Positions 7,634 through 16,569 of a DNA stretch of 40,709 bases are shown one piece after another. Source of the stretch: an uncultured Planctomycetales bacterium. Lineage in GTDB: Bacteria; Planctomycetota; Planctomycetia; Isosphaerales; Isosphaeraceae. A program made the position numbers and the translations under genes. Every line of letters starts with the position of its first letter. Within the stretch, counting starts at the first letter, position 1. The stretch lies in contig CALCIB010000209.1 of assembly GCA_937907525.1 (NCBI GenBank), positions 1-40,709 of the forward strand, in the 5' to 3' direction. Below the pieces are notes generated by a model that was not told the origin of the DNA, did not search any database, and saw only the letters and a list, made by a program, of their open reading frames with translations.

Positions 7634-8887
7634 TCAAGTCGACGACGCCACGGCGGCGTCGCGAGGATGGATCCAATGATGGCGGCGGGCGTTCATGGTC
7701 GGCCGGAACATAACCAGGAGGGCCAGCGGTAGGTACAGGAGGACCAACGTTCCCCCCTTGTCGAGATACCAGAACTGGCTGGCGGCCAGGAGCGCGGCCG
7801 AAAGCGCGATCAGTTGCGCCAGGTCCTTGCGCGCCGGCCAGAAGGCGACGATCAGGACCATCGCCAGGTAGCCGATCAACACCGGCATCCGGAAACTGGG
7901 GTCGATGACGCCCCAGAAGCTGCTCCCCGGCCGGGGTTCGTACCGCGGCAGGAGACCGACCTCGGCGACGCTCCGCGCCCCCAGAGCTCGGGCCCACGTC
8001 GCCAGGCCCGGCACGACCGCCCCCAACAACGCGCAGCCGACCGCCACCGACGCCGAGGTCGCGACGTAGACCACCCGCCCGCGGCCTCGATAAAATCCCG
8101 CCCAGAGCGGCAGGAGACCCAGGCACGCCGGGATCCACCCCGCCGCCAGGCCGATCAACAGCCCGGAGATCGCCGGTTTCGCGTACCAGAAGACCGCGTA
8201 GACCACCAGGGCCGACGACACCAGTTGGCCGCTGTCCACCAGCGCCATGCGCGTGTACGGCAGCAATAAATAGCATGAGGCCATCGACAGCCCCGTCAGC
8301 GCGTATTCGTAGTGTTTCCAGCCGATCAGCCAGAGTCCCGACGCCAGGGCCAGGTGGCCCAGGACCGCCAGCACCCGCCCCAGGATCACCTGGGGCCGCT
8401 CGTGCTTCAGCGACGGCGGCAGGGGGGCGGCGTCGATGACGTGGCGGACGACCGGGCTGTCCTCCGCCGGCGCGGGGGGGCGGGCGGCGACGTCCTCGCG
8501 GCCGGAGGGGTCCGCCGGGTTCCGCTTGGCTCCCTCCTCCACCGGTAGGTTCACCGTCTCCACCAGCAACAGCCCCAGGACGCCGATCGACAGCGTCAAC
8601 AGCCCCGAGGCGCTCAGGTTCGGCTCCAAAAGCGGTCGCCGCGAGAACCCCAGGTCCGCGAACAACCGCGCCAGCCACGCGAACGTCCCCAGGAACAGCA
8701 GGACGAACGCGATCCAGGGGGGGTTCCCCTGACGACCGACGCACATCATCAGCCCGGGGCCCGGCGCGAAGAGCAAAAGCAGGTCCAGGTTCCGGATGCT
8801 CCAGAACCGGCCCCACTTGAAGAACAGGGTGACGCAGCCCAGGAGGGTCAGGAACAGCCAGACGACCGGCCCCAGGCCGAGATCCAT
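7634..8887 (-). CDS. multi-pass membrane protein, function unknown
   Basis: About 417 aa from the ATG at 8887; a TTG at 8950 would add 21 residues but overlap rnc. Roughly ten hydrophobic helices are visible. The first is VVWLFLTLLGCVTLFF, followed by WSIRNLDLLLLFAPGPGLMM. A long charged loop containing ADPSGREDVAARPPAPAEDS separates helices 4 and 5. Later comes WLIGWKHYEYALTGLSMASC with LLLPYTRMALVDSG, a pattern reminiscent of polytopic glycosyltransferase-like (GT-C, DUF2029-type) membrane proteins, but no DD or DE catalytic motif was identified, so this is only a resemblance. The gene begins 28 bases after rnc and is almost certainly in the same operon. Confidence 0.83.
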   Translation of the reverse strand: MDLGLGPVVWLFLTLLGCVTLFFKWGRFWSIRNLDLLLLFAPGPGLMMCVGRQGNPPWIAFVLLFLGTFAWLARLFADLGFSRRPLLEPNLSASGLLTLSIGVLGLLLVETVNLPVEEGAKRNPADPSGREDVAARPPAPAEDSPVVRHVIDAAPLPPSLKHERPQVILGRVLAVLGHLALASGLWLIGWKHYEYALTGLSMASCYLLLPYTRMALVDSGQLVSSALVVYAVFWYAKPAISGLLIGLAAGWIPACLGLLPLWAGFYRGRGRVVYVATSASVAVGCALLGAVVPGLATWARALGARSVAEVGLLPRYEPRPGSSFWGVIDPSFRMPVLIGYLAMVLIVAFWPARKDLAQLIALSAALLAASQFWYLDKGGTLVLLYLPLALLVMFRPTMNARRHHWIHPRDAAVASST

Positions 8888-8915
8888 GACGAGCGAACCG
8901 TTCACGGCGACCTCG

Positions 8916-9713
8916 TCAATCCGACTGGTAGGGAATCGGGGCGCCCGCAAGCTCGGAGAGGGCGTTCATGGCCGCGCGCTGTTCGGCCTCCTTCTTGTTG
9001 CGGCCCCAGGCGGCGGGATAGCGCGAACGACCGATCTGAGCGGCGATCTTGAAGCACTTGGAGTGGTCCGGGCCCTTCTCGTCCAACAGCAGATACGTCG
9101 GCGTCGCGCCGAAGTCGCGCTGGGCGGCCTGCTGAAGGTCGCTCTTGTAGTTGAGCCCGTTCTGCCCCTCGACGGCCGACTCGATCTCCGGGTCCATCAA
9201 CCGGACGATGAACCGGGCGGCGGCGACCATGCCGCCGTCGACGAAGATGGCCCCGATCAGGCTCTCCAGGACGTCGGCCAGGAGCGACGACGGGGTCGGC
9301 TCGCCGCACCCCATCCCCTTGCCCAGGAACAGGTACTCGTCCAGCCCCATCTCCTCGGAGATCTTGGCGCAGGTCTTGCGCGAGACCACCACCGACTTGA
9401 TCCGCGTCAACTCCCCTTCCTGATAGTCGGGGAAGCGGCGGAAGAGCGACTCGCAGACGACGGCGCCGAGGATCGCGTCCCCCAGGAACTCCAGCCGCTC
9501 GTTGGAGGCCAGCCGATGATCGGCGCCGGAGGCGTGCGTCAGCGCCTCGCGCAGCAGGTCGGGGTCGCGGAACTCGTAGCCGAGCACCTCCTGGCACTCG
9601 GCGAGCAGGCGATCCTCATCCCGTTGGGTCGTGGCGTGTGTCGCGGCGATGATGGTGATTCCCGACGAGGATCGGCGCGCGTCCGTCCGGATTCGACTTC
9701 GACGCAAGATCAA
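8916..9713 (-). CDS. rnc: ribonuclease III
   Basis: Double-strand-specific endoribonuclease that processes rRNA precursors and structured mRNAs. Length is 265 aa, against about 226 in E. coli, with an N-terminal extension of about 30 residues. The signature NERLEFLGDA is at 71-80, giving catalytic E72, E75 and D79; the second acidic pair is D147 and E150 in LLADVLESLIGAIF. The double-stranded RNA-binding domain runs from about 187 to 257 (NYKSDLQQAAQRDFG to GRNKKEAEQRAAMNAL). No ATG lies upstream of the domain, so a TTG at 9713 or 9707 is used, or an unconventional codon; the start is uncertain. It heads a four-gene leftward operon. Confidence 0.96.
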   Translation of the reverse strand: MILRRSRIRTDARRSSSGITIIAATHATTQRDEDRLLAECQEVLGYEFRDPDLLREALTHASGADHRLASNERLEFLGDAILGAVVCESLFRRFPDYQEGELTRIKSVVVSRKTCAKISEEMGLDEYLFLGKGMGCGEPTPSSLLADVLESLIGAIFVDGGMVAAARFIVRLMDPEIESAVEGQNGLNYKSDLQQAAQRDFGATPTYLLLDEKGPDHSKCFKIAAQIGRSRYPAAWGRNKKEAEQRAAMNALSELAGAPIPYQSD

Positions 9714-9893
9714 TTCAGGCTAGCCGGCGCGCCTCGCCGTGTCAATCGTCCGGCAATCGCCGCGGGCTCGCGATCCGGCGCCCGCGTCGACCGCCCGCCC
9801 GCGAGTCCGCCGCCGGGACGCGGCGGCTGCGCGATCTTGGCGTATTTCTGCGCGGAACGCTCCTTTTATTCCAGTGGCCGCCCGCACTATACT

Positions 9894-9899
9894 TATAAT
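9894..9899 (+). promoter_or_regulatory. -10 box candidate for the second DUF1559 gene
   Basis: A perfect TATAAT lies within ACTATACTTATAATGG in the intergenic region between the divergent rnc and DUF1559 genes. No good -35 hexamer stands 16-18 bases upstream, so recognition may need an activator or another sigma factor. The leader to the ATG at 9998 would be about 90 bases. The rest of this 284-base gap (9714-9997) shows nothing recognisable. Confidence 0.45.
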
Positions 9900-9997
9900 G
9901 GATCGTGATTCCACCGGTCGCGAATCGTCGACCACGTCGCATTAGATCCACATTGACATACGCAACCCCGCACGTCCCCTTGCAAGGATTCGGTTCC

Positions 9998-11077
9998 ATG
10001 CGTCGATCCCTCACGCGAGCGTTCACCCTGATCGAACTGTTGGTGGTCATCGCCATCATCGCCGTCCTGATCGCCCTGCTCTTGCCGGCGGTGCAGGCGG
10101 CGCGCGAGGCCGCCCGGCGGTCGCAGTGCGTCAACAACCTGAAGCAGATCGGGCTGGCGATGCACAACTACCACTCGTCCAACGACGTCTTCCCGATGGG
10201 CGCGTCGCTGGCCTCCTATCCCGGCGTCACCCCCGCGACCTGGAACAACTGGTCGGCGCAGGCGATGATGCTCGGCTACATGGAGCAGACGCCGATCTAC
10301 AACGCCATCAACTTCATGATGGAAAGCCGCACCGGCGGCTACGCCGGCCTCGCCAACTCCACCGGGTACAACGCCAAGATCGCGGCGTTCCTCTGTCCGT
10401 CGGACCCCAACGCCGGCATGGTCTGCATGAACAGCTACGTCGCCAGCCTCGGGACCTCCACCAACGTCGGCGGCGACCTGCCTCCGCGGGCCCCGGCGAC
10501 CGGCGGCGGCGCGAACTACTCCTGCCAGACCTCCGGCGTCTTCGCCTTCCGACTCGCCTACGGCCTGCGCAGCATCACCGACGGCTCGTCGAACACGATC
10601 GCCTTCTCCGAGTGCAAGGTGGGCAACCAGGCCCCGGTGGTGGACGACGGCAACATGATCATGGGCGTCGGCCTCTCGGGCAGCGGTTACGCGCTGCTCG
10701 CCTCGGCCAACCAGGCGAACGTCCTCATCGACCTTCAACTGTGCAACTCCAAGTACGTCAACTCGAACTCGAGCAACATCTCGACCCTTCACAGCCACGA
10801 CTGGTCCATCGGCGGCAACGGCGGGGCGCTTTTCAACACGATCGTCCCCCCCAACAGCACCCAGTACAAATGGGGCGCGTGCCGCACCGACTGCAACGGC
10901 GGCTGCGACGGCGCGAGCATGGACTACAACAACGCCCAGAGTTACCACTCCGGCGGCTGCAACGTGATGATGGCCGACGGCAGCGTCCGGTTCGTCAAGT
11001 CCTCGATCTCCATGCCCACCTGGTGGGGCCTGGGCACCCGCGCCGGCCACGAGGTCATCAGCTCCGACTCCTACTGA
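9998..11077 (+). CDS. DUF1559 domain-containing protein (prepilin-like N-terminus)
   Basis: A 359-aa DUF1559 protein. The ATG at 9998 is preferred to 9905 because an AAGGA lies about ten bases before it and the mature pattern starts at once: MRRSLTRAFTLIELLVVI. The family blocks are CVNNLKQIGLAMHNYHSSND, LCPSDPNAG, DGSSNTIAFSECKVG, and the C-terminal GGCNVMMADGSVRFVKSSI with WWGLGTRAGHEVISSDSY. The middle is Asn/Ser-rich with extra cysteines (CNSKYVNSNSSN and CRTDCNGGCDG), suggesting disulphides in an exported domain; this differs from the gene at 3312. Probably processed by a prepilin peptidase and placed in the envelope. Molecular function of the family unknown. It is followed by an intrinsic terminator and then a small lipoprotein gene, a common planctomycete arrangement. 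Confidence 0.96.
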   Translation: MRRSLTRAFTLIELLVVIAIIAVLIALLLPAVQAAREAARRSQCVNNLKQIGLAMHNYHSSNDVFPMGASLASYPGVTPATWNNWSAQAMMLGYMEQTPIYNAINFMMESRTGGYAGLANSTGYNAKIAAFLCPSDPNAGMVCMNSYVASLGTSTNVGGDLPPRAPATGGGANYSCQTSGVFAFRLAYGLRSITDGSSNTIAFSECKVGNQAPVVDDGNMIMGVGLSGSGYALLASANQANVLIDLQLCNSKYVNSNSSNISTLHSHDWSIGGNGGALFNTIVPPNSTQYKWGACRTDCNGGCDGASMDYNNAQSYHSGGCNVMMADGSVRFVKSSISMPTWWGLGTRAGHEVISSDSY

Positions 11078-11098
11078 TCCCGCTTTGAATTCCGTTCA

Positions 11099-11138
11099 GG
11101 CCCCCCGCCGAGCCCGACTCGCGCGGGGGGCCTTTCCT
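11099..11138 (+). terminator. intrinsic terminator after the second DUF1559 gene
   Basis: GGCCCCCCGC (11099-11108) pairs perfectly with GCGGGGGGCC (11123-11132), followed by TTTCCTTCC. It lies 21 bases after the stop codon and before the lipoprotein gene, so downstream genes are transcribed by read-through or from another promoter. Confidence 0.75.
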
Positions 11139-11168
11139 TCCTCGCCATCGAAAGCCAAGGGTGAAACC

Positions 11169-11348
11169 ATGCTCACGAGACGATCGGCCTTGCTCGCGTT
11201 GGTCGGAACGACGGCCGGTCTGGCGGTCGGCTGCGGCGGCTCCGACGAGGGACAGATGACCCCCGTCCGGGAGGAGGCCAACCGCAAGGGGACCGAGGCC
11301 ATGGAGGCCTACGCCAAGGAGCAGGCGGCCAAGAAGAAGAAGAAGTAA
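11169..11348 (+). CDS. very small lipoprotein
   Basis: A 59-aa protein. The ATG at 11169 follows AAGGGTG by a few bases and starts a lipoprotein signal: MLTRRSALLALVGTTAGLAVGC, with AVGC as lipobox. The mature part is only about 38 residues, highly charged and helical (MTPVREEANRKGTEAMEAYA), ending in a run of lysines encoded by repeated AAG. Small lipoproteins of this kind often sit directly downstream of DUF1559 genes in planctomycetes (recalled, not searched), which suggests a shared envelope function. It is 28 bases upstream of a membrane protein gene. Confidence 0.85.
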   Translation: MLTRRSALLALVGTTAGLAVGCGGSDEGQMTPVREEANRKGTEAMEAYAKEQAAKKKKK

Positions 11349-11376
11349 CGAGACGAGGGCGGCCGGAGGGCGCGCC

Positions 11377-12111
11377 ATGCTGGTCGATCCCGATTTCGAC
11401 TGGGAGTTGTTCCCGCCGTCCGAGGCCCGGCCGTCGCGCGCGTGGGCCTGGGCGGCCGTCGCGGCGATCGTCGCGTGCTGGTTCGTGGATCGGCCGTCGG
11501 CCATCGTCGCGGCGGTCGTCGCGGTCGCGCTCCCGGACGTCCGCGAGGGCCGCCGCCTGCTCCGCGCCGTCCCCGACCCCGCCGGGGCGCGGATCTGCGC
11601 CTTGTTCCGATTCGCCTGGGGGGCGTGGAAGGCGGGGGCGGTCGGCTTCGGGCTGTTCTACGCGACCCTGCTGTCGTGGGCGATCCAGGAGAAAAGCCAA
11701 GCCCCGCCGCCGGTATCCATCCTGGCGGTGTTGGCCTGGATGTTCGGCTTCCTCGTTTCGGCCGTGCTGACGGCGGCGGGGATGAGCGCGGCGCTGCGTT
11801 CGGGGATGCGGGTCTGGATCGGCGAGGGGGTCAACCAGGCCCGAACGCTCTTGCTGGGCATGATCATCTCGGCGTTCGTGGCCGGCGTGATCATGCCCTT
11901 GGTCTTCTGGGCGTCGACCGTCGGACGCGACGTGGAGCCTGAAGAATCGGCGGCGACCGCCGCCGTCTTCGGCGGCATCTTGCTCTCCTTTCTGTTCGTG
12001 GCTCCGATCGTGATCGTGACGATCCTGGACCGGATTAGCCGGCGGGTGGTCGCCGAGCGCCCCGGCAAGTTCGGGCCCAAGGTGCCCAGCGTCGGCAAGT
12101 GGAACGTGTAG
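11377..12111 (+). CDS. integral membrane protein, function unknown
   Basis: A 244-aa protein with about five to six membrane helices: AWAWAAVAAIVACWFV near 23-38 and a second short one near 42-52, then near 85-103, 113-137, 155-180 and 190-215. The N-terminal segment MLVDPDFDWELFPPSEARP is acidic and probably cytoplasmic; the C-terminus is basic (RISRRVVAERPGKFGPK). No catalytic motif seen. It follows the small lipoprotein by 28 bases, so the two probably share a transcript. Confidence 0.82.
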   Translation: MLVDPDFDWELFPPSEARPSRAWAWAAVAAIVACWFVDRPSAIVAAVVAVALPDVREGRRLLRAVPDPAGARICALFRFAWGAWKAGAVGFGLFYATLLSWAIQEKSQAPPPVSILAVLAWMFGFLVSAVLTAAGMSAALRSGMRVWIGEGVNQARTLLLGMIISAFVAGVIMPLVFWASTVGRDVEPEESAATAAVFGGILLSFLFVAPIVIVTILDRISRRVVAERPGKFGPKVPSVGKWNV

Positions 12112-12248
12112 GCGGGGCGAAACGAGGCGTCGGCCGCTGGATTCCGGGGGACCGTCGGGGCAGAATGGGGCGTCGATGCCCGTTCGCGCCCCTCGCCCCT
12201 CGGAGCCGCCGATGCAATCTTCCGATCGTCACGGAGTCGAGACAACGG

Positions 12249-12466
12249 CCCTCCCCCCTCGAGGGGGAACGCGCCTTGAAGGGCCGACGCCTAACGCCCT
12301 TCTCCCCTTGAGGGAGAAGGTGGCCGAAGGCCGGATGAGGGGTGGACCGACCGGAAGCCTTGGGTCTCCGCGGTCTTCGAAGACCGATCGCTCCCGTCCG
12401 ACGGCGGCGCCGGTCGACCCCTCATCCGGCCCTTCGGGCCACCTTCTCCCTCAAGGGGAGAAGGCG
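12249..12466. repeat. cluster of inverted repeats related to the 1284-1534 element
   Basis: Two arms, about 12295-12346 and 12415-12466, are inverted copies: CCTTCTCCCCTTGAGGGAG, then AAGGTGGCC(C)GAAGG(G)CC, then GGATGAGGGG. A third, degenerate half-copy sits at 12249-12290, with CTCCCCCCTCGAGGGGGAA. The core CTCATCCGG, CCCTTCGGGCC and ACCTTC order is shared with the arm at 1448-1495. Each arm holds its own short palindromes, so the RNA or single-stranded DNA could fold into several hairpins. This occupies most of the 398-base gap before the haem-binding protein gene; nothing else was seen there. No clear target duplication was found. Confidence 0.7.
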
Positions 12467-12509
12467 AAGACCGCCACGGCGCGACGCCGCTTGCGCCGGC
12501 CATGCGGGG

Positions 12510-15500
12510 ATGATCGTCTCCGTCGCCGCCTGGGTCTTGGTCTTGCTTTTAGCGTTGGCTCCGGTCGGACGCGCGCAGTCGGGGCCGGAGGAGTCCGCGA
12601 GTAGGGCCAAACCCGCCGAGGGACTGGAGGCGACGCTCTGGGCGGCCGAGCCGTCGCTGTTCAATCCGACCAGCCTGGACGTCGACTCCCGCGGCCGGGT
12701 CTGGGTCGCCGAGGGGCTCAACTACCGCCTCACCCGCGGCGGCAACAAGCGGTTCGCCCGCGTCGAGGAGTCGGACAAGATCAAAATCCTGGAGGACACC
12801 GACGGTGACGGCGAGGCCGACAAGGTCACCGTCTTCGCCGATCGGATCTTCCCCGTCCCCATGGGCATGGCCGTCGAGGAGCATTACGACGAGAACGGCA
12901 AGTACGCCGGCTGCCGCGTCTTCCTCGGCGTCAGCCCCAACATCCTGGTCCTGGAGGACACCGACGGCGACGACAAGGCCGACAAACAGTCCCACCTCCT
13001 GACCGGCTTCGGCGGGCTCGACTCCGACCACGGCGTCCACGGCATGGTCCTGGGGCTCGACGGCAAGCTGTATTTCACCCACGGCGACGGCTGCTGCTCC
13101 GTGCAGGAGGACCGCTCCGAGCGCTATCAGAACTTCGACGTGACGGACGCCTCCGGCCGGCGCGTCAAGCCGGGGCGTTCCGCCCACACGCTGCGGGTCA
13201 ACCGCGACGGCACGGAGTTCGAGGTCGTCTGCGACGGCCAACGCAACAATTACGAGACCTGCCGCAACGCCTTCGGCGAGGGCTTCACCAGCGACAACGA
13301 CGACGACGGCAACCGCGGCTGCCGCGTCATCCACACGATGGACGGCGGCGACTTCGGCTACCGGACCCCCGGCAGTCCCCGCCACTGGGGCGAGGACGTC
13401 CCCGGCACGGTCCCCAAGCTCGTCGGCACCGGCAACGGCAGCCCCTGCGGGATCGCCGTGTATGAATCGCGGTTGATCCCCGGCCTGTTCGGCGGCCTGC
13501 TGGAGGCCGAGGCCGGCACGCGCCGGATCAACGCCTTCCCGCTCACCCGCCACGGATCGACGTATCGCACCGAGGAACAGGTGTTGCTATCCAGCGACGA
13601 CCCGTGGTTCCGCCCCTCCGACGTCGGCGTCGCGCCCGACGGCTCCGTCTTCGTCGCCGACTGGTACGACGCGGCCGTCGGCGGCCACGGCTTCTCCGAC
13701 CAGGACACCGGACGTATTTACAGAGTCTTTCCGAAAGGGTCGAGGCCCGCGACGCCCAAAATGGATTTCGGCTCCGTCGCCGGGCTGATCGAGGCGTTGA
13801 AGTCGCCGAACGTCGCCGCCCAGGACGCCGCCCGCCGCGGCCTGCTCGAACGAGGCGACGCCGCGGCCGACGCGCTTCGGGATCTCGTCAAAAACGGCTC
13901 GCCCGAGGAGGCCGGCCGCGCGCTTCAGGTGGCGTCGTCCCCGCCGAGCCTCGTCGGGCTGGCCGTCGAGGTGATCCAGCGCCCCGACGACTTCCAGAAC
14001 GGCGACCCGCGACTCCGCGAACTGGCCGTGCGGACCCTCGGCCGCGACTGCCGCGAAAACGGCGTCGTCGAATATCAAAATCCCGACGCGCGCAAGGAAC
14101 CCGCGGCGCTCGCCCACCTGGACGTCCTGCTCCCGCTGGCGACCGACCCCGACCCCGGCGTCCGTCGCGAATTGATCCTGGCCCTGCGGAACGTGCCGAC
14201 GCCGAAGGTCGCCGACGCGCTCCGAAAACTCGTCTCCGGCTGGGACGGTCGCGATCGCTGGTATCTGGAGGCGCTCGGCCTGGCGCTCGACGGCCGCGAG
14301 GCCGAGTACGTCACGGGCCTGATGGACTCGTCCCTCTTCGGCGATCCCGACAGGATCGACGCGGAGGCGGCCGACGACCGCGTGGCGCTGCCGCCGTACT
14401 TCCCGGTCGACCGCAACGAGGCGTTCATCCCCGTCGGCGCGCCCGATCCCGGCGCCAACGGGTTGAGCAAGTTCCTGGGCTTCCTCTGGCGGCTGCAACG
14501 CCCCGAGGCGCTGCCGGTCCTGGAATCGCTGCTGCCAGGGCTCAGGACGCCCGCGCTCCAGCAGGCCGGCGACGACGTGCTGACGCGGATCCGCTCGCCT
14601 TACGCGGCCGACGTCGCCGCGCTTTTGGCCGAGCGTTCCGACGATTCGTCCCGCCGCGCGGTCCTCTTCGACATGCTGGCGACGCGGCTGGGCGGACCCT
14701 GGAGCGAGGCCAGGGAGCGTCCGCCGGTCGTCCGCGTCATCGACGCCGCGCTCAAGGATCCCGACCGTCGCGCCGCGGGGATCGCGATGGCCGCCGCCAC
14801 CGGGCTTCCCCGCTACCGGGCGACGTTCGAGGCGCTGGCGGTCGATCCGAACGTCCCGGACGAGACGGCCGCGAAGGCCGTGGAGGCGGTGGGGGCCGTC
14901 GGCGGCACTCCCAGCCGTTCGCTGACGGGCCTGATCGCCGCCACCCGCGGCAAGGCGTCGGCCGCCCGCGCCGAGGCCGCCCTGCGCGTCATCCCCAGGT
15001 TTTACGACGCCCGCGGCCGCCTCTTCGAGATCCTGAGCGACCGCGCCTATCCCGTCGCCCTGCGTCGCGAGGCGCTTCGGACGCTCGCCAAACTTCCCGA
15101 AGGAGGCATGCGGCTGATCGACGCGGCGAAGGCCGGCAAACTCCCCGACGACCTGAAGACGGAGGCGACGACGACGCTGAACGCCTCGGCCGACCGCGGC
15201 GTCCGCGAGGCCGCCGCGGCGGTGTTGCCGCTCCCCTCCACCGCCAGCGGCCGACCGCTGCCGCCGATCGAAGAGTTGCTGAAACGCCACGGCGACCCGG
15301 CGAAGGGGGAAGCGGTCTTCTTCCGCCAGACGGCCGACTCGTGCGCCTCGTGCCATCGGGTCCAGGGGAGGGGCCGCTGGGTGGGGCCGGACCTGTCCAC
15401 CATCGGCGTGAAGTACGGCAAGGGGGAGTTGCTCAACTCGATCATCAATCCGAGCGCGGCGATCGGCTACGGGTTCCGGTCGGTCGTCCTGGCCCTCTCC

Positions 15501-16121
15501 GACGGTCGCGTGGTGACCGGGCTGCCGGTGGAGGAAACGCCGAACAGGATCGTGGTGAAGACGGCCGACGGCGAGCGCGTGACCGTCGCGACGGCCGACG
15601 TGGAGGAGCGCCGGACCAGCGAGACGTCGTTGATGCCGGAGAACCTGGCCGCGACGATGAGCGACGGCGACCTGGTCGACCTGCTGGCCTATCTTGAGAT
15701 GCTGCGGCGTCCCGTCGGCGTGGTCGGCCGGCTTCAAGCGGTCGGCCCGGTCGCGGGCGACGGCCCCGACGCGGCGGGTGATTCCCCCACATGGCGGCGC
15801 ATCGACGCCGACGCCGAGGGCCGAATCGACCTGGGCCCCTTCCTCGCCCCCGGCAAGGCCGCGCTCGCCCGGACGACGATCGAGTCCCCCGAGTCGCAAG
15901 AGGCGACCCTGGTCCTCGACGCCCCCGCCGACGTCTCCGCCTGGCTCGACGGCCGCCCCGTCGCCCTCCACCGCCCCGATCCCGCCGCCCCGGCGACCGC
16001 GTCAATCCCGCTCCCCGCCGGCCGCGCCGTCCTCGTCATTCGAGCCCAGGGCGAATCCCTGACGACGACGCTCGTCTCTCAAAAGCCGCTCGCCTTCGAC
16101 GCCGAGCCGGCCGAACGCTGA
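12510..16121 (+). CDS. PVC-type haem-binding protein with propeller, HEAT-like and cytochrome c domains
   Basis: A 1203-aa exported protein. The ATG at 12510 is chosen because a signal peptide starts there (MIVSVAAWVLVLLLALAPVG, cut after RAQ); in-frame extension to 12342 runs through repeat DNA. Residues ~35-410 form the membrane-bound dehydrogenase-type propeller typical of Planctomycetes (SLDVDSRGRVWVAEGLNYR, repeated LEDTDGDGEADK Ca-binding-like motifs, VFVADWYDAAVGGHG). Residues ~420-910 are helical, HEAT-like. The c-type haem site is C945-A-S-C948-H949, followed by GRWVGPDLSTIGVKYG and LLNSIINPSAAIGYGF, the planctomycete haem-binding domain signature. A ~140-residue C-terminal domain follows. 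Probably periplasmic electron transfer linked to oxidation of a sugar; the substrate is unknown. Confidence 0.94.
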   Translation: MIVSVAAWVLVLLLALAPVGRAQSGPEESASRAKPAEGLEATLWAAEPSLFNPTSLDVDSRGRVWVAEGLNYRLTRGGNKRFARVEESDKIKILEDTDGDGEADKVTVFADRIFPVPMGMAVEEHYDENGKYAGCRVFLGVSPNILVLEDTDGDDKADKQSHLLTGFGGLDSDHGVHGMVLGLDGKLYFTHGDGCCSVQEDRSERYQNFDVTDASGRRVKPGRSAHTLRVNRDGTEFEVVCDGQRNNYETCRNAFGEGFTSDNDDDGNRGCRVIHTMDGGDFGYRTPGSPRHWGEDVPGTVPKLVGTGNGSPCGIAVYESRLIPGLFGGLLEAEAGTRRINAFPLTRHGSTYRTEEQVLLSSDDPWFRPSDVGVAPDGSVFVADWYDAAVGGHGFSDQDTGRIYRVFPKGSRPATPKMDFGSVAGLIEALKSPNVAAQDAARRGLLERGDAAADALRDLVKNGSPEEAGRALQVASSPPSLVGLAVEVIQRPDDFQNGDPRLRELAVRTLGRDCRENGVVEYQNPDARKEPAALAHLDVLLPLATDPDPGVRRELILALRNVPTPKVADALRKLVSGWDGRDRWYLEALGLALDGREAEYVTGLMDSSLFGDPDRIDAEAADDRVALPPYFPVDRNEAFIPVGAPDPGANGLSKFLGFLWRLQRPEALPVLESLLPGLRTPALQQAGDDVLTRIRSPYAADVAALLAERSDDSSRRAVLFDMLATRLGGPWSEARERPPVVRVIDAALKDPDRRAAGIAMAAATGLPRYRATFEALAVDPNVPDETAAKAVEAVGAVGGTPSRSLTGLIAATRGKASAARAEAALRVIPRFYDARGRLFEILSDRAYPVALRREALRTLAKLPEGGMRLIDAAKAGKLPDDLKTEATTTLNASADRGVREAAAAVLPLPSTASGRPLPPIEELLKRHGDPAKGEAVFFRQTADSCASCHRVQGRGRWVGPDLSTIGVKYGKGELLNSIINPSAAIGYGFRSVVLALSDGRVVTGLPVEETPNRIVVKTADGERVTVATADVEERRTSETSLMPENLAATMSDGDLVDLLAYLEMLRRPVGVVGRLQAVGPVAGDGPDAAGDSPTWRRIDADAEGRIDLGPFLAPGKAALARTTIESPESQEATLVLDAPADVSAWLDGRPVALHRPDPAAPATASIPLPAGRAVLVIRAQGESLTTTLVSQKPLAFDAEPAER

Positions 16122-16191
16122 AGCCGAGGCGATCCGTGGGTAGAATGAATCGGTACCGCTTCGTTCCTCGCCCTGGGTAGAGAGGGCCCCC

Positions 16192-16455
16192 ATGATCGAA
16201 CTTACCGAGCAGCAATCGCGGGCGCTTGAGGGGCCCGAGACGTCCTCGCTCCGGCTCGTGGACCCTCGAACCGTGGAGACGTTCGTCTTGCTCCGTCTCG
16301 ACGACTACGAGCGGCTCAAGCGCGACGAGTACGACGATGGCCCGTGGACGCGAGAGGAGCTTCAAGCCCTGGCGTGGGAGGTGGGCAAGCGTGAGAATTG
16401 GAACGAGTATGACGTTCCGGAGGATGAGCCAGCGGAGTCATGCGTTATCGGCTGA
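16192..16455 (+). CDS. antitoxin-like small protein, orphan
   Basis: An 87-aa protein of a type frequent in planctomycetes and cyanobacteria: MIELTEQQSRALEG, then LRLVDPRTVETFVLLRLDDYERLKR (a Phd/YefM-like beta-strand and helix), then an acidic tail with DDGPWTREELQALAWEVGKR. Such proteins usually precede a PemK/MazF-type toxin. Here the next gene is not a toxin, so it appears to be an orphan. A GAGAG stretch lies upstream of the ATG, and a TAGAAT hexamer at about 16141 could serve as -10. The antitoxin role is inference from recalled family context. Confidence 0.72.
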   Translation: MIELTEQQSRALEGPETSSLRLVDPRTVETFVLLRLDDYERLKRDEYDDGPWTREELQALAWEVGKRENWNEYDVPEDEPAESCVIG

Positions 16456-16569
16456 CGCCTTCTTGGCTTAAAATGAACTAACACCGCTCTATTCGGACTC
16501 GCCTTACCTGGGGTGGCGAGGCCCGCGTCGATGTCCCACCGGCTCCCAACGTCGAGGAGAGCATCGTAC

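Noticed and set aside
6084..7679. A 531-codon frame on the plus strand
   Set aside because: It is antisense to the alcohol dehydrogenase and TPR genes, whose frames carry recognisable motifs.
7215..8816. A 533-codon minus-strand frame that ends as the TPR protein
   Set aside because: Only its last 107 codons resemble a protein; upstream it is a shifted frame of the membrane protein gene. The start was set at 7538.
12342..12509. N-terminal extension of the haem-binding protein
   Set aside because: It translates the repeat cluster into a basic, low-quality sequence, and the signal peptide begins at 12510.
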